A stretch of 64,000 bases of DNA. It comes from Capra hircus (lineage: Eukaryota > Chordata > Mammalia > Artiodactyla > Bovidae). Of the stretch, positions 1 through 9,845 are shown piece by piece. A program made the position numbers and the translations under genes. Location of the stretch: positions 47,476,134-47,540,133 of the forward strand of contig NC_030831.1 in the NCBI RefSeq assembly GCF_001704415.2, read 5' to 3'. Within the stretch, counting starts at the first letter, position 1, and every line of letters starts with the position of its first letter. The notes below the pieces were generated by a model that was not told the origin of the DNA, searched no databases, and worked only from the letters and a program-made list of their open reading frames with translations.

Positions 1-650
1 AAGATCATGGCATCCAGTCCCATTTCTTCACGGCAAATAGATGGGAAGGAAATGGAAATAGTGACAGATTTTATTTTCTTGGGCTCCAAAATCACTGCAG
101 ACAGTGACTGCAGCCATGAAATTAAAAGATACTTGCTCCTTGGAAGGAAAGCTATTACAAATCTAGACAGTTTCTAAAAAGCAGAAACACTGCTTTGCCA
201 ACAAAGGTCTGTATAGTCAAAGCTATGGTTTTTCCAGTAGTTGTGTATGAATGTGAGAATTGGACCATAAAGAAGGCTGAATGCCAAAGAATTGATGCTT
301 TCAAATTCTGAAACTCTTAAGGGTCCCTTAGACAGCAAGGAGATCAAACCAGTCAATCCTAAAGGAAATCAACCCTGAATACTCGTTGGAAGGACTGGTG
401 CTGAAGCTCCAACACTTTGGCCACCTGATGTGAAGAGCTGAATCATTGTAAAAGACCCTGATACTGAGAAAGATTGAGGGCAGGAGGAGAAGGAGGCAAC
501 AGAAGATGAGATGTTTGGATGGCATCACCAACTCTATGAACATAAGTTTGAGCAAACTCCAGGAGATAATGAAGGACAGTGAAGACTGTGGTGCTGCAGT
601 CCATGTGGTTGAAAGAGTTGGACACAACTTAGCAACTGAGCAAAAAATTG
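1..650 (+). mobile_element. BovB (RTE) LINE, 3' end, cut by window edge
   Basis: The plus strand reads as the C-terminal part of the BovB reverse transcriptase followed by the BovB 3' tail that ends in the 'gagttggacacaactt' motif at about 616-630. The frame is broken by stops, including one near 175 and a TGA at 431-433 where I recall an arginine CGA codon in the family. The 5' part lies outside the window. It is a dead copy; orientation and family are clear because the same 3' tail recurs many times in this window. Confidence 0.93.
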
Positions 651-812
651 TACAAGGCCACCAGAAATATTAGGGCCACAATGGGCAGGGCAGCTGTTGC
701 TGCTACTTGGAAACCAGACCTCCCCCAGAGGAGTCAAGAGGAAGGCAAACGGAGGTGGACTTGGAGTGAGCCTGCAGAGGCTGCCAAGGTGGCTGGGCCA
801 CCACTGGTTTGT

Positions 813-843
813 CTATGCAAATTCAGGGGAGCAATTTGCATAG
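813..843. promoter_or_regulatory. Inverted pair of POU octamer motifs
   Basis: CTATGCAAATT (813-823) and its exact reverse complement AATTTGCATAG (833-843) are separated by 9 bases. Each arm contains a canonical octamer, ATGCAAAT, the binding site of OCT/POU factors. About 80 bp downstream is a TATA box, so this could be a proximal promoter of a host transcript or of an old LTR. No transcript is visible in the sequence. Confidence 0.5.
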
Positions 844-923
844 GGAAAATGTAATTACCCAAATTGGAAAAGGGCCAGGATCTCAAGGTCTGGACTGGGG
901 AAGTGGTGGAGGATTCTTCAGAA

Positions 924-930
924 TATAAAA
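924..930 (+). promoter_or_regulatory. TATA box candidate
   Basis: TATAAAA within 'gaatataaaagctgcc', about 80 bp downstream of the inverted octamers and followed by a pyrimidine-rich stretch where a start site would fall (about 950-960). Supported by motif and position only. Confidence 0.4.
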
Positions 931-1740
931 GCTGCCTCCTTCTTCTCTCCCAACTCCCAGTCCCTCCTGGGACAGGTCAGAGCAGCCTCTGAAATGAGAA
1001 TATTCTGAGTGAGACCCTGTGGACTGGTCCCCACATCCCACTGCTGATAGCCTCAGGGCTGGGACAGCAGGAGCCTGGAGGATCTCTGTAAAGACAGGGG
1101 AGCTAGATTTCTCTGTCCTTATACTCCTGCCTCTGTTATTTTACAGTGATGGTATTGGAGCTCTCAACATGTTTGTTTTGTTTTGCTTTATAAGTTGTCA
1201 TTATACTGAAGACTCTCTGCTGCCTTCACTGGCAAGAGTTTTAAACAACTGACTTTGACCAAAAGAGAGAGTCAACAAACCCCAGTCCTGGAGGGCAGGC
1301 AGCAACCACCAGTGAAATAAATCTCTGGGAGAGGAACCTCACATTTCCCTGGACACATCCCTTTATCTTGAGGTTCCCATTCACAGATTGAGGGAGTTGA
1401 ACATCATTATCCCCTCTAGTGCTCTACTCTTCCTGAGTGAAGAACACCTCCTGAGCATTCCCCATAGGACTCATGAACAGATGACCTACACAAACACCTG
1501 TACGCCACATGATGACCATCTCAGTCATACCTCCACCAGTAGAAGATGAATTGGACATTCCAAGAAGCTGTAACCCAATCACTCTGTGCCAAAAGACACA
1601 GGAGTGCATTCATCTGCCTTCCTGTCCATCCCTCCACTCAGTCACTCCCTCCCTGGAGTAAGAAATTCAGTGAGCACACACTTGACTTATCGGGTATGGG
1701 TGAGGAGATATTGGCCAAGACACTACAAATACAAATGTAA

Positions 1741-2149
1741 TTAAGACCCACCTCTCCTGGAGTGTTCACCTTGAGTGGGGCCAGTGAGGTTTCCCACGGC
1801 TGCCATTAGCATAACATTCTTGCAGGTGTTGTCCTGGGGTAAGCCAGCCCATAGCTACTCCTTTGCTGGTGTGGGAGTATTTTGTTTAAGCATTTTGTTT
1901 AATCCTGTTTGATTTCCAAAGCCGGCACAGGCTCTTACCAGGAAACAGTGGGGAACTACTCCATGATGGAGAAGTGCTTTTGCTCAGGGCAAAATCTGCT
2001 ATTTGGTGAACTCTGCCTTGCCTTCCTGTCAGTATGATTTGAGGAAACCATTAAGCATTAACAATGCAGAAAATAAATCCCTATTAAAATATATGCACCT
2101 TAAAGGAGCCAAGTTCTCCACCCAACCTGTCCTCTCCATCTCCACTTGT
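1741..2149. other. Single-copy-looking DNA, nothing recognised
   Basis: Mixed-composition sequence with a TTTGTTTAA-rich patch near 1880-1910. No repeat, RNA gene or convincing exon seen. Confidence 0.5.
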
Positions 2150-2329
2150 CACTAGCCCGACTACCCTTCAAGGCCAAGTTGGAAGACCTCATATTCCAGC
2201 TGGGAACAATCTCTCAACCACTTGAAGGCATTTATTTATCAAACACCTATGCAGAATTTGATTTGGATCTTAACCAGATTGGATGGCAAGATGGGCTACA
2301 CAGAATTGCTATCCACGGCCTTCAGCTTT

Positions 2330-2412
2330 GTTTTCCCATTTTATACTACCATGCCCCATTCCCGCACATAGCAGGAGCTCCCTAAATGTTCGCTGACTGA
2401 ATAAATGAATTT
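2330..2412 (+). repeat. L2/MIR-type 3' end remnant
   Basis: The phrase 'cacatagcaggagctcc..aaatgttcgctgactgaataaatgaat' matches the shared 3' end of L2 and MIR elements (…cacatagtaggcgctcaataaatg…). The upstream part is too diverged to tell L2 from MIR. Confidence 0.55.
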
Positions 2413-2539
2413 GTTTGTTTGCAGAATCAGACAGCTTCTTTCCTGGTCCTGCCTTGAAATCCATAGCACTCAAAATCTCCACAATGGCCACCTCCACTGA
2501 GCCCACAGGAAAACTTGGCTGGCCCCAGCTCTTCTAGTC

Positions 2540-2760
2540 TGCTCTACTACTCAAAGATCCCAGGCCTCAGAAGGCCCTCCCTGGAGTCCTATCAAGGTGG
2601 CTAGTGCTCCCATTTGACCCCTACCTATATCTTATTGACCTCCAAGGTCAATTACCTACTGCTCTGCCATGTATTTGTCATCAGGTTATCATCTGTCTTT
2701 CTAGCCCGGGAATAAAGTCACTAAGAGATTTTATCTTACTGTCCTTTGTGGACAAAGAAT
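2540..2760 (+). repeat. L2 3' region remnant
   Basis: Order of motifs resembles the L2 3' UTR: 'aaggccctccctggagtcc', then a 'tgctctgccatgtatttgtcatc' block, then 'ctttctagcccgggaataaagtcactaagag' in the place of the L2 'actagactgtaagctccatgag' segment. Diverged; family call is tentative. Confidence 0.4.
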
Positions 2761-3555
2761 GTTGCTTGCCATATCAGTAAACTAAGGATGTTGTAGCCAT
2801 CAAGCCATTAGCCACTGAGGGGATTCAGGATGGAAAAAACAGGTTGCTGATCCTAGATAGTTAAATGACTATTAAATGAATGATTTCAAAGAGTCCAGAC
2901 CCTTGCATTTTCCTGTACACAGAAAGGTGCCAAATTCATTAACTTGGGATATCTGATTTTTCTTTAATTAACAGTAACATTTTGATGTTCCAACTACCTG
3001 GTTTTTGCTGCAAAAATGCCTACATATCCTGGCTCCTGTCTTAGCCCTCAGACCTATCTGAGAGGCTGTCTCACAGGGTGAAGTCTTCAGTGTGTCCACT
3101 GAATAAAACATAATTCTCAAATTTTAGGGTGTATATTTTTTTCAGTCAATACCCTCTTAGAGACCAGAATTGTGCCAAGAACAGATGGGTACTCAACACA
3201 CTATTGTCAATGAATTGACCATCACAGCTCACGATTTGGTCTAAACATCTTCACAACAGGTAGGCAGAGACTAACATTTTAGAGCTGAGATATTTCTTCA
3301 GTTACCCAAAGAAAAAAAGATATGGGACCAGGAAGGCATTGGGAGACATGCAGGAAGGCCTGCCACAAAGGTGTTTACAGAGGATTCCATTTCTCTTGGG
3401 TTAATCTATAGGGATGAGACCTGACCACGCCTCTGATCCTAGCAACCTCTAACCAGCTGTGGCTGCTTGAGCAAGTCATAACCTTGGCCTATTTTCTCTT
3501 ATGTCATTCCTCCCTTTCACATTAAATACCAGGTTCTGTCTTAGTTCTTGGAAAA
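2761..3555. other. Low-repeat DNA, possible MIR fragment
   Basis: Mostly unassigned. The stretch 3430-3530 ('ccagctgtggctgcttgagcaagtcataacc') has a weak match to the MIR core on the plus strand. No exon or RNA gene recognised. Confidence 0.35.
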
Positions 3556-3801
3556 ACAAAAACAAACCGGACACCATCCCAACCCTAATAAACAAGTTTC
3601 TAGTTAATGGCAAAGATATAAGCTGAATCAGACAAATTACAGTGCGGTATGGTGCTGCATAAAACAATATATGGAAACTCTTTGAGATCACAGTCACTCC
3701 CTCCATCTGTGGTGGGAATTTAAGAAGTGTTTCAAAATAGGTAGCATTAAACTTGAGGCAACTGAGGAAGGGCCTTCCAAGCAAAGAGTATGGCAAGTAT
3801 A
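3556..3801 (-). repeat. L2 LINE fragment, 3' side of split copy
   Basis: On the minus strand this is L2 3' sequence: 'ggcaactgaggaagggccttccaagcaaag' is the antisense of the L2 segment usually read as aggcttcctgg…ggcattccaggcagag. The copy is interrupted at 3802 and resumes at about 5058. Confidence 0.6.
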
Positions 3802-4584
3802 CAGACATACCTGAGAGATATTGCAGGTTTAGTTCCAGACCATTTTTGATATTCAGTCACTAAGCTGTGTCCGACTCTTTGCAATCCCATGGACTGCAGC
3901 ACACCAGGCTTCCCTGTCCTTCACTATCTCCCAAAGTTTTTTCAAACTCATGTCCTTGACTTGGTGATGCCATCCAACATGACTGTTTGTGACCTCATGG
4001 ATTGTAGCCCACCAGGCACCTCCGTCCATGGAATTCTCTAGGCAAAAATACTGGAGTAGGTAGTCATTCCCTTCTCCAGAGGATCTTCCCAACCTAGGGA
4101 TTGAACCTGGGTCTCCTGCATTGCAAGAAGATTCTTTACTGTCTGAGCCACCAGGGAATGATTGCAAGCAAGCAAATATTGCAATAAAGAGAGTCACATT
4201 GAGTGGTTTTTGTTTCTCAGTGCATATAAAAGCAATGTTTACACTATACTGTAGTCTGTTACATGTGTGATAGCACTACGTATAAAAAATGTACATACTT
4301 TAAATAAAAAATGCTTTATTGCTAAAAGTGCTAACCATTATCTGAGCCTTTGGTGAGTCCAGGTAGTGACATCAAAAATCACTGATCACCACAACAAATA
4401 TAATAATAAAGGAAAAGTTTGAAATACTATGGGAATAGACAAAATGTGACACAGGGGCTTGAAATGAGCAGATGGTGTTGGAAAAATGGTGACATTAGAC
4501 TGCCTTGATGCTGGATTGTCACAAACCTTCAATTTGTAAAAAAACACAATACCTGCAAAGTGCAATACACAAGATAAACACCTG
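3802..4584 (-). mobile_element. Tigger1-type DNA transposon, internally deleted
   Basis: Begins CAGACATACCTGAGAGATAT after a TA (3800-3801) and ends 'aagataaacacctg', the two Tigger1 termini. Inner blocks match as well: 'gcatataaaag..atgtttacactatactgtagtc' near the left end and 'gaccttcaatttgtaaaaa'-like sequence near the right end. The transposase region is deleted, so this is a non-autonomous pogo-type (Tc1/mariner) copy. A SINE interrupts it. The right TA is mutated to TG. Confidence 0.75.
3850..4158 (-). mobile_element. ART2/Bov-tA composite SINE inside Tigger1
   Basis: Antisense BovB 3' tail (3850-3980) is followed by the antisense Bov-tA body and the tRNA-derived head ('tttactgtctgagccaccaggg', near 4136-4157). 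It interrupts the Tigger1 copy, so it is younger than it. An open frame of 114 codons on the minus strand is SINE translation, not a gene. Confidence 0.85.
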
Positions 4585-5057
4585 TGTTAATTTTCTATTG
4601 CTTCAGTAATAAGTGGCTATACATTCAGCGGTTTAAAACAATAGCAGACTTATTGTTTTACAATTCTGTAGGTCAGAAGTCTGATGTGGGTCTCACTGGA
4701 CTGAAGTCAAGGTGTCTTCAGGGCTGTGATCTTTTCTGGAGGCTCTAAGGGAGGATATCTGGTAGCAGTCTGAATTACTTGACTCAAAGACCCTTCCTCC
4801 ATCCTCAAAGACAGCAGCAATGGGTTGAGTTCCTCACAAACTACATCACTCTGACCTCCTAGTCTGCCTCCCTCTTCCAAATACAGGGACACTTGTGATT
4901 ATATTGGACCTGCCCAGATAGTCCAGTCAATTTCCCTGTTGCATGGCCAACTGATTGGCAACCTTAATTCCATTTTGCCATGTAGAGTGACATATTCACA
5001 GATCCCAGGACTTAGAACACGAACATCATTAGGGGATTATTATTCTACCTGTCACAG
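4585..5057 (-). repeat. MLT1-like (MaLR) LTR, antisense
   Basis: Reads as the reverse complement of an MLT1-type LTR: 'attgcttcagtaataagtggc', 'gtttaaaacaatagcag', 'ctgtaggtcagaagtctgat', 'gcaaccttaattccat' and a terminal 'ctacctgtcaca'. Directly abuts the Tigger1 end. No internal retroviral genes are present. Confidence 0.7.
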
Positions 5058-5680
5058 AAGAAGCAAAGGTACAGAGATGTGTGAGGACCGGTTCTGTCTG
5101 GGGACAGAGAAGGGTTCAGAAGTCAGTTTGGAGTTGTTGATGGGGAAGGAATCAGATTATAAAGGTCCCCATATACTGAGCACAGTATTTATTTATTATT
5201 TTATCCACTGTGATTTTGAAGCAGGAAATGACCTTGTCTGTTATTGTCTGAATAGTAATGGGATGGCAAAACACTAGAGAGAAGGGAGATTGGTTAGGAA
5301 GCTCCTGGAGCAGTTCCCATGGGAGATAAGGTCTGAACTCAGGCAGCGGCAAGAGGATGAATAGAAGGGGATGGGATTGAAGCTATTTGAGGAATAACTG
5401 CCAGGATTTGAAGAATGCTAGCTGTGGAATATGACAAAGAGGCTGGGCCAGGGATGGCTGAGGTGTCTAGCTTCTGGCCCCAGGTGGATGGTGGTTCAGT
5501 TAACTGAAATGGTAACTATAAAGAAAGAATGCACTGGGCACAGGCGCTAAAGTAGGCTTTTAGATTCTGTGGGACATTCAGGTGAAGATATCCAGTAGGC
5601 AGGTCATAACCTTAGGGAACAGAGAACCTCCCGTCCAGGTCACAAGAGCATTGTAAAGACTGATGAGAAAGCATTCCCAC
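5058..5680 (-). repeat. L2 LINE, internal part of split copy
   Basis: Continues the copy ending at 3801: 'gatggtgg..gttaactgaaatgg', 'gacattcaggtgaagatatccagtaggcagg' are antisense L2 ORF/3' sequence. Order is collinear with a minus-strand element whose 3' end lies to the left. Confidence 0.6.
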
Positions 5681-5779
5681 CAGTGCAAGAATGTGGGTAA
5701 CCCTATCATCAGTCACCAGTTCATCATACGCAAGGGCACACGTGGTCTCCTCTGAAGATACCATTGTGAAGCTCATCAA

Positions 5780-5960
5780 CCAATGTTTTACTCGTTTCTT
5801 CCCTGTGTATGCACCAGTCTAGGTTCTAAGTGGAACCAAAGGTGTTCCTGCCCTTGAGAGGAACCTAGTATCACTGGGAAGACAGGGCACATAAGTCAGT
5901 AAGTCCAGAGAAATGTAATAACATAAACGCCCAGGAAGCTGCCAGTTTGGCCCAAGCCTG
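5780..5960 (-). repeat. Second L2 3' fragment, antisense
   Basis: 'accagtctaggttctaagtgg', 'gttcctgcccttgagagg', 'gaagacagggcacataagtcag' correspond to the antisense L2 3' UTR (ccaggcactgttctaggcactgg … cctgccctcatggagc … gagacagacaa). Because it is the 3' end, it belongs to a different copy from 5058-5680. Confidence 0.55.
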
Positions 5961-5971
5961 GCTATGGCGTA

Positions 5972-6011
5972 GATGCCTCCTTGCCTCTTATGATGCCTCC
6001 TTGCCTCTTAT
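5972..6011. repeat. Perfect 20-bp tandem duplication
   Basis: GATGCCTCCTTGCCTCTTAT occurs twice with no spacer (5972-5991 and 5992-6011) and no mismatch, indicating a recent local duplication. Confidence 0.95.
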
Positions 6012-6219
6012 TCTTCACATCCAAGGATCATCAAGCTCTTTTATCTTCTAAACACTTCTTGAGTCTGCTCTCCCTTCTGCTTTAAGCTCAAGCCTTTTTT
6101 ATCCCTCATTTGAATTAGTGAAAAAAAAAAATCCTCTAAAGTAGACCCCTTGCCTCTAGCCTTGCTCCTCTCTCATTTGTCCCCTAATAACAGTTGAGAA
6201 TGATTTTTCTAACTTCAAT

Positions 6220-6801
6220 CTTAACAAGACTCAACTTGAAATAATTCAATTGAACATAGGGAGAAAAATTAAAATATACAAATAGGTTAGGCCTTTCTAA
6301 ATAGGACATAAAACAGGCAATCCATAAAAGAAAAGAATGACAAATTTGAATACTCAAAATTAAAATTTCTGCTTGGGAAAAAAGTCATAAAGTTAAAAGA
6401 CAAACAACAAATTAAGGAAAAAATATTCACAATATAAATGACAAGGTACGGAGAGCCTAACTATATAAATGGCATCTACAAATCAATAAAACAAAAGTGT
6501 AACTATCCAATAAAAAATTGGCAAGAGAATATGAACAAAAATGAAATATAGATGGCTTTCAAACATAAGAAAAGTAGCTCAAATTCACAATAAGAAGAAC
6601 ACCAATTTCCCTAAAATTAGATACTATCAGATTTGCCACATTAAAAAGTTCAATAATACACTGCATTGATGAGTTTGAGGAAAGAGCCACTTCAAGCACT
6701 ATTGGTGGGAAACTACTACCATTCAGAAACCTTAAATATCTGTCAATTATTCAAATGCATATGTTCTTTGAAATAATACATCTACAAAATTATTCTATAA
6801 G
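6220..6801 (+). mobile_element. Old L1M ORF2 3' fragment
   Basis: A-rich sense L1 sequence: 'gacaaatttgaatactcaaaattaaaatttctgc', 'caaatcaataaaacaaaagtg', 'gaatatgaacaaaaatgaaatatagatggc', 'ggtgggaaactactacc' follow the C-terminal ORF2 order of L1M elements. Frame is destroyed. Resumes after the SINE at 7377. Confidence 0.75.
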
Positions 6802-7376
6802 CTCTGACAAAGTTTTGTTGCTGTTCAATCACTGTCACGTCCAACTCTTTGCAACCCCATGGATGGCAGCATGCCAGGCTCCGCTGTCCTCCACTATCTC
6901 CCAGAGTTTGCTCAAATACATACTTTCACTGAGTCAGTGATACCATCCAACCATCTCATCCTCTGTCGCCCCCTTCTCCTCCTGCCCTCAATCTTTCCCA
7001 GCATCAGGGTTTTTCCCAATGAATTGGCTCTTCATATCAGATGGCCAAAGTATTGGAGCTTCAGCTTCAACAACAGACCACCTAATGAATATTCAGGATT
7101 GATTTCCTTTAGAATTGAGCAGTTTGAGCTCCTTGCAGTTAAAGGGACTCTCAAGAGTCTTCTCCAGGACCACAATTCAAAAACATCAGTGCTTCAGTGC
7201 TCAGACTTCTTTATGGTCCAACTCTCTATGGCATTTTCCAGGGAAGAACACTGGAGTACGTTGCTATTTTCTTCTCCAGGGGAACTTCCCAACCCAGAAA
7301 TTGAACCTGGCTCTCCTGCATTGGCAGGCAGATTCTTTACCAGTGAACCACCTGGGAAGCATATTCTGATAAAGTT
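6802..7376 (-). mobile_element. ART2-like composite SINE with target-site duplication
   Basis: SINE body 6815-7363, flanked by 13-bp direct repeats CTCTGACAAAGTT (6802-6814) and TTCTGATAAAGTT (7364-7376). Its left part is about 400 bp of antisense BovB 3' end; its right part is the antisense Bov-tA tRNA head ('tttaccagtgaaccacctggga'). It splits an L1M copy. Confidence 0.88.
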
Positions 7377-7560
7377 ACATAAGCGTATAAATACAAAACT
7401 GCATCTAAGAATATCCTAAATGTCTTCAACACAGAATTGCTTTAATAAATCATTGTGAGCACATGATACAGAATGAAGCAGGAAAAAACAATGAAGTAAT
7501 GCTGCATACTTAGTAAAGAGCAATCCTCAAGTTATAATAATCTCAATAAAAGAAATATAA
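7377..7560 (+). mobile_element. L1M continuation after SINE
   Basis: 'gcgtataaatacaaaactgcatc', 'aatgaagcaggaaaaaacaatgaag' resemble the end of L1M ORF2 and continue the copy interrupted at 6802. Confidence 0.5.
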
Positions 7561-7564
7561 AGCA

Positions 7565-7643
7565 TCAACTATATGTCAGGGGCTAGTCTAGAAGATTTAT
7601 CTACTTATATATAGTTTTGTATTTATAGTATATTTATATATAA
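7565..7643 (-). repeat. MIR fragment, 3' side, split by BovB
   Basis: 'caactatatgtcaggggctagtctagaag' is antisense MIR 3' sequence. The remainder resumes at 8615 after the BovB insertion. Confidence 0.5.
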
Positions 7644-8390
7644 GCAACAGTTAGAACTGGACATGGAACAACAGACTGGTTCCAAATAGGAAAGGGAGTA
7701 CATCAAGGCTGTATATTGTCACCCTTCTTGTTTAACTTCTATGCAGAGTACATCATGAGAAACGCTGGACTGGAAGAAACACAAGCTGGAATCAAGATTG
7801 CCAGGAGAAATATCAATCACCTCAGATATGCAGATGACACCACCCTTATGGCAGAAGGTGAAGAGGAGCTAAAAAGCCTCTTGATGAAAGTGAAAGAGGA
7901 AAGTGAAAAAGTTGGCTTAAAGCTCAACATTCAGAAAATGAAGATCATGGCATCTGGTCCCATCACTTCATGGGAAATAGATGGGGAAACAGTAGAAACA
8001 GTGTCAGACTTTATTTTTGGGGGCTCCAAAATCACTGCAGATGGTGACTGCAGCCATGAAATTAAAAGACGCTTACTCCTTGGAAGAAAAGTTATGACTA
8101 ACCTAGATAGCATATTCAAAAGCAGAGACATTACTTTGCCAACTAAGGTCCGTCTAGTCAAGGCTATGGTTTTTCCAGTGGTCATGTATGGATGTGAGAG
8201 TTGGACTGTGAAGAAGGCTGAGTGCCAAAGAATTGATGCTTTTGAACTGTGGTGTTGGAGAAGACTCTTGAGAGTCCCTTGGACTGCAAGGAGATCCAAC
8301 CAGTCCATTCTGAAGGAGATCAGCCCTGGGATTCCTTTGGAAGGAATGATGCTAAAGCTGAAACTCCAGTACTTTGGCCACCTCATGTGA
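7644..8390 (+). pseudogene. BovB reverse transcriptase fragment
   Basis: One frame is open for about 249 codons without a host start codon. It encodes the C-terminal half of the RTE-type reverse transcriptase: the GxGxxQGC-like block near the start, then the catalytic YADD box at 7827-7838 and the GCESWT and LWCWRRLLRVPW blocks of the thumb/C-terminal region. It stops at a TGA (8388-8390) that I recall as an arginine CGA codon in the family. The N-terminal endonuclease and first half of the polymerase are missing, so no active protein is expected. Mobile-element derived, not a host gene. Confidence 0.85.
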
Positions 8391-8608
8391 AGAGTTGACT
8401 CATTGGAAAAGACTCTAATGCTAGGAGGGATTGGGGACAGGAGGAGAAGGGGACGACAGAGGATGAGATGGCTGGATGGCATCACTGACTGGATGGACGT
8501 GAGTCAGTGAACTCCAGGAGTTGGTGATGGACAGGGAGGCCTGGTGTGCTGTGATTCATAGGGTCGCAAAGAGTCGGACACGACTGAGCGACTGAACTGA
8601 ACAGAACT
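7644..8608 (+). mobile_element. BovB LINE, 5'-truncated, best-preserved copy
   Basis: Starts inside the reverse transcriptase (palm) and runs to the BovB 3' tail 'gagcgactgaactgaacag'. It interrupts a MIR. The body carries few indels, in contrast with the other BovB pieces here, so it is a relatively young insertion. Confidence 0.93.
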
Positions 8609-8614
8609 ATATAT

Positions 8615-8735
8615 ATATATTTAACTAATGTAATTCTTACAACGACCTAAAAGTTACTATTACTATTATAATTATTATGATCATTTTACAGATGAGGAAA
8701 CTGGGGCACATTAAAATTAAATAATTTGTCCATTA
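8615..8735 (-). repeat. MIR SINE remnant
   Basis: 'taatgtaattcttacaacgacc..ttattatgatcattttacagatgaggaaactgggg' is the reverse complement of the MIR core/3' region. It is the other half of the copy at 7565-7643. Confidence 0.75.
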
Positions 8736-8920
8736 GTTGCTCTATCATGTCTGACTCTGTGAGCTCATGGACTGTAGCCCTCCAGGCTCCTTGGTCCATG
8801 GAATTCTCAAGGCAAGAATACAGGAGTGGGTTGCCATTCCCTTCTCCAGGGGATCTTCCTGACCCAGGAATCAAACCCAGTACTCCTGCATTGCAGGCAG
8901 ATTTCTTACTATCTGAGCCA
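8736..8920 (-). mobile_element. Bov-tA SINE
   Basis: Antisense Bov-tA: tail 'gctctatcatgtctgactctg', body 'caaggcaagaatacaggagtgggttgcc', tRNA head ending 'tatctgagcca'. A short CCATTA is repeated at 8730-8735 and 8921-8926, consistent with a target-site duplication within the MIR. Confidence 0.88.
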
Positions 8921-8989
8921 CCATTACATATATATATATTTCTCTGCCTTTTTTTCTTTTTCTTTGTGTTTTAATGTGAATATTTACAT

Positions 8990-9825
8990 CTACTATATTT
9001 TCCAGTTTCTTTATTTTTCTCTTCAGTCAGTAAATATAATTTATTGAGTTCTTAATTAATGTGGGTTTTTCTCCAGTTTTGGAATTTCCATTTCTTTAAT
9101 TCTCTATTAAAACTGCTGGTCTTTTCTTTTAACTCTTTGAACCCATTATTCATAGTGATTTTAATGTCCAAGTGATATCATTGTACTTCCTGGGTCTATT
9201 TCTAGTGTCTATTGTTCACCTTGGTTTTTCAGTTATGTCTGTCATCTTCCATACATGCTTATGTTTGATAAGCATAAGAATATATATGAAATATATGAAA
9301 ATTATGGAGATACATGGGTCCTCTAGATGGTGTTTTTTTCTTCTAGAGAGGATTTACTTTTTCAGGGCTGCTAGGCAAGAAGCATAGCAATCTCAAACTT
9401 TATTCCAATCAGAAAGTGAGATAAATCAAGTTGTTCCTCAGTTTTTGTCAGAACTGGTATATATGTGATTCATTCTTATTCCTAAGGTTTAGCCCTTTGG
9501 AGTCCTAACTCAAAGCCTGAGTATACATTGGGATCCTCTTTCTTAACAAGATCTGAACTTTCTTTTTTTTTCATAGTCCTAGGAGTCTATTGAAAGCTCT
9601 GTTCAGCCTCTTGGATTCTGAGTCACTTACTTAGAAACATTCATTAGCCCTGAGGTAGAAACTGGCTTCATCTATTAGCCTTACAGTCTTATCTCTCTGC
9701 TGTTCCCTTCTCTCCTAACTCTTGGTCTTGGAATTCCTCAGAACCTTGAAAACACTCCAGTACCTTCAAAGAGGTTTTTTGCTTTTTATTAATTTTAATC
9801 CTTGATTTTTGTTATTAAAAAAACA
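8990..9825. repeat. AT-rich region, probable old L1 3'UTR
   Basis: T-rich sequence with phrases such as 'tttattgagttcttaattaatgtg' and 'tctagagaggatttactttttcagggctgc' that resemble L1M 3' UTRs. Orientation and limits are uncertain. Confidence 0.4.
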
Positions 9826-9845
9826 TATATATATATATATATATA
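9825..9845. repeat. (AT)n microsatellite
   Basis: Uninterrupted AT dinucleotide run after a short A-run. Confidence 0.9.

Larger units (their letters stand above)
651..1740. other. Unassigned DNA with promoter-like motifs
   Basis: No repeat family recognised with confidence. The left part holds an inverted pair of octamer motifs (813-843) and a TATA box (924-930), an arrangement also compatible with an old LTR. The open frames here (648-854 and 1019-1252) show no domain I know and no splice or codon signature. The stretch 1340-1740 looks single-copy. Confidence 0.5.

Noticed and set aside
3802..4584. Interpretation as host promoter because of 'gcatataaaagc'
   Set aside because: The TATA-like string is part of the Tigger1 terminal sequence and appears in other copies of that family.
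7931..8485. 184-codon minus-strand open frame rich in LLLLP/SIRVFSNE-type blocks
   Set aside because: It is the antisense of the BovB reverse transcriptase. Near-identical frames occur wherever BovB 3' ends lie (6859-7419, 28469-28906, 54502-54969, 59552-59821), so it is a translation artefact of the repeat.
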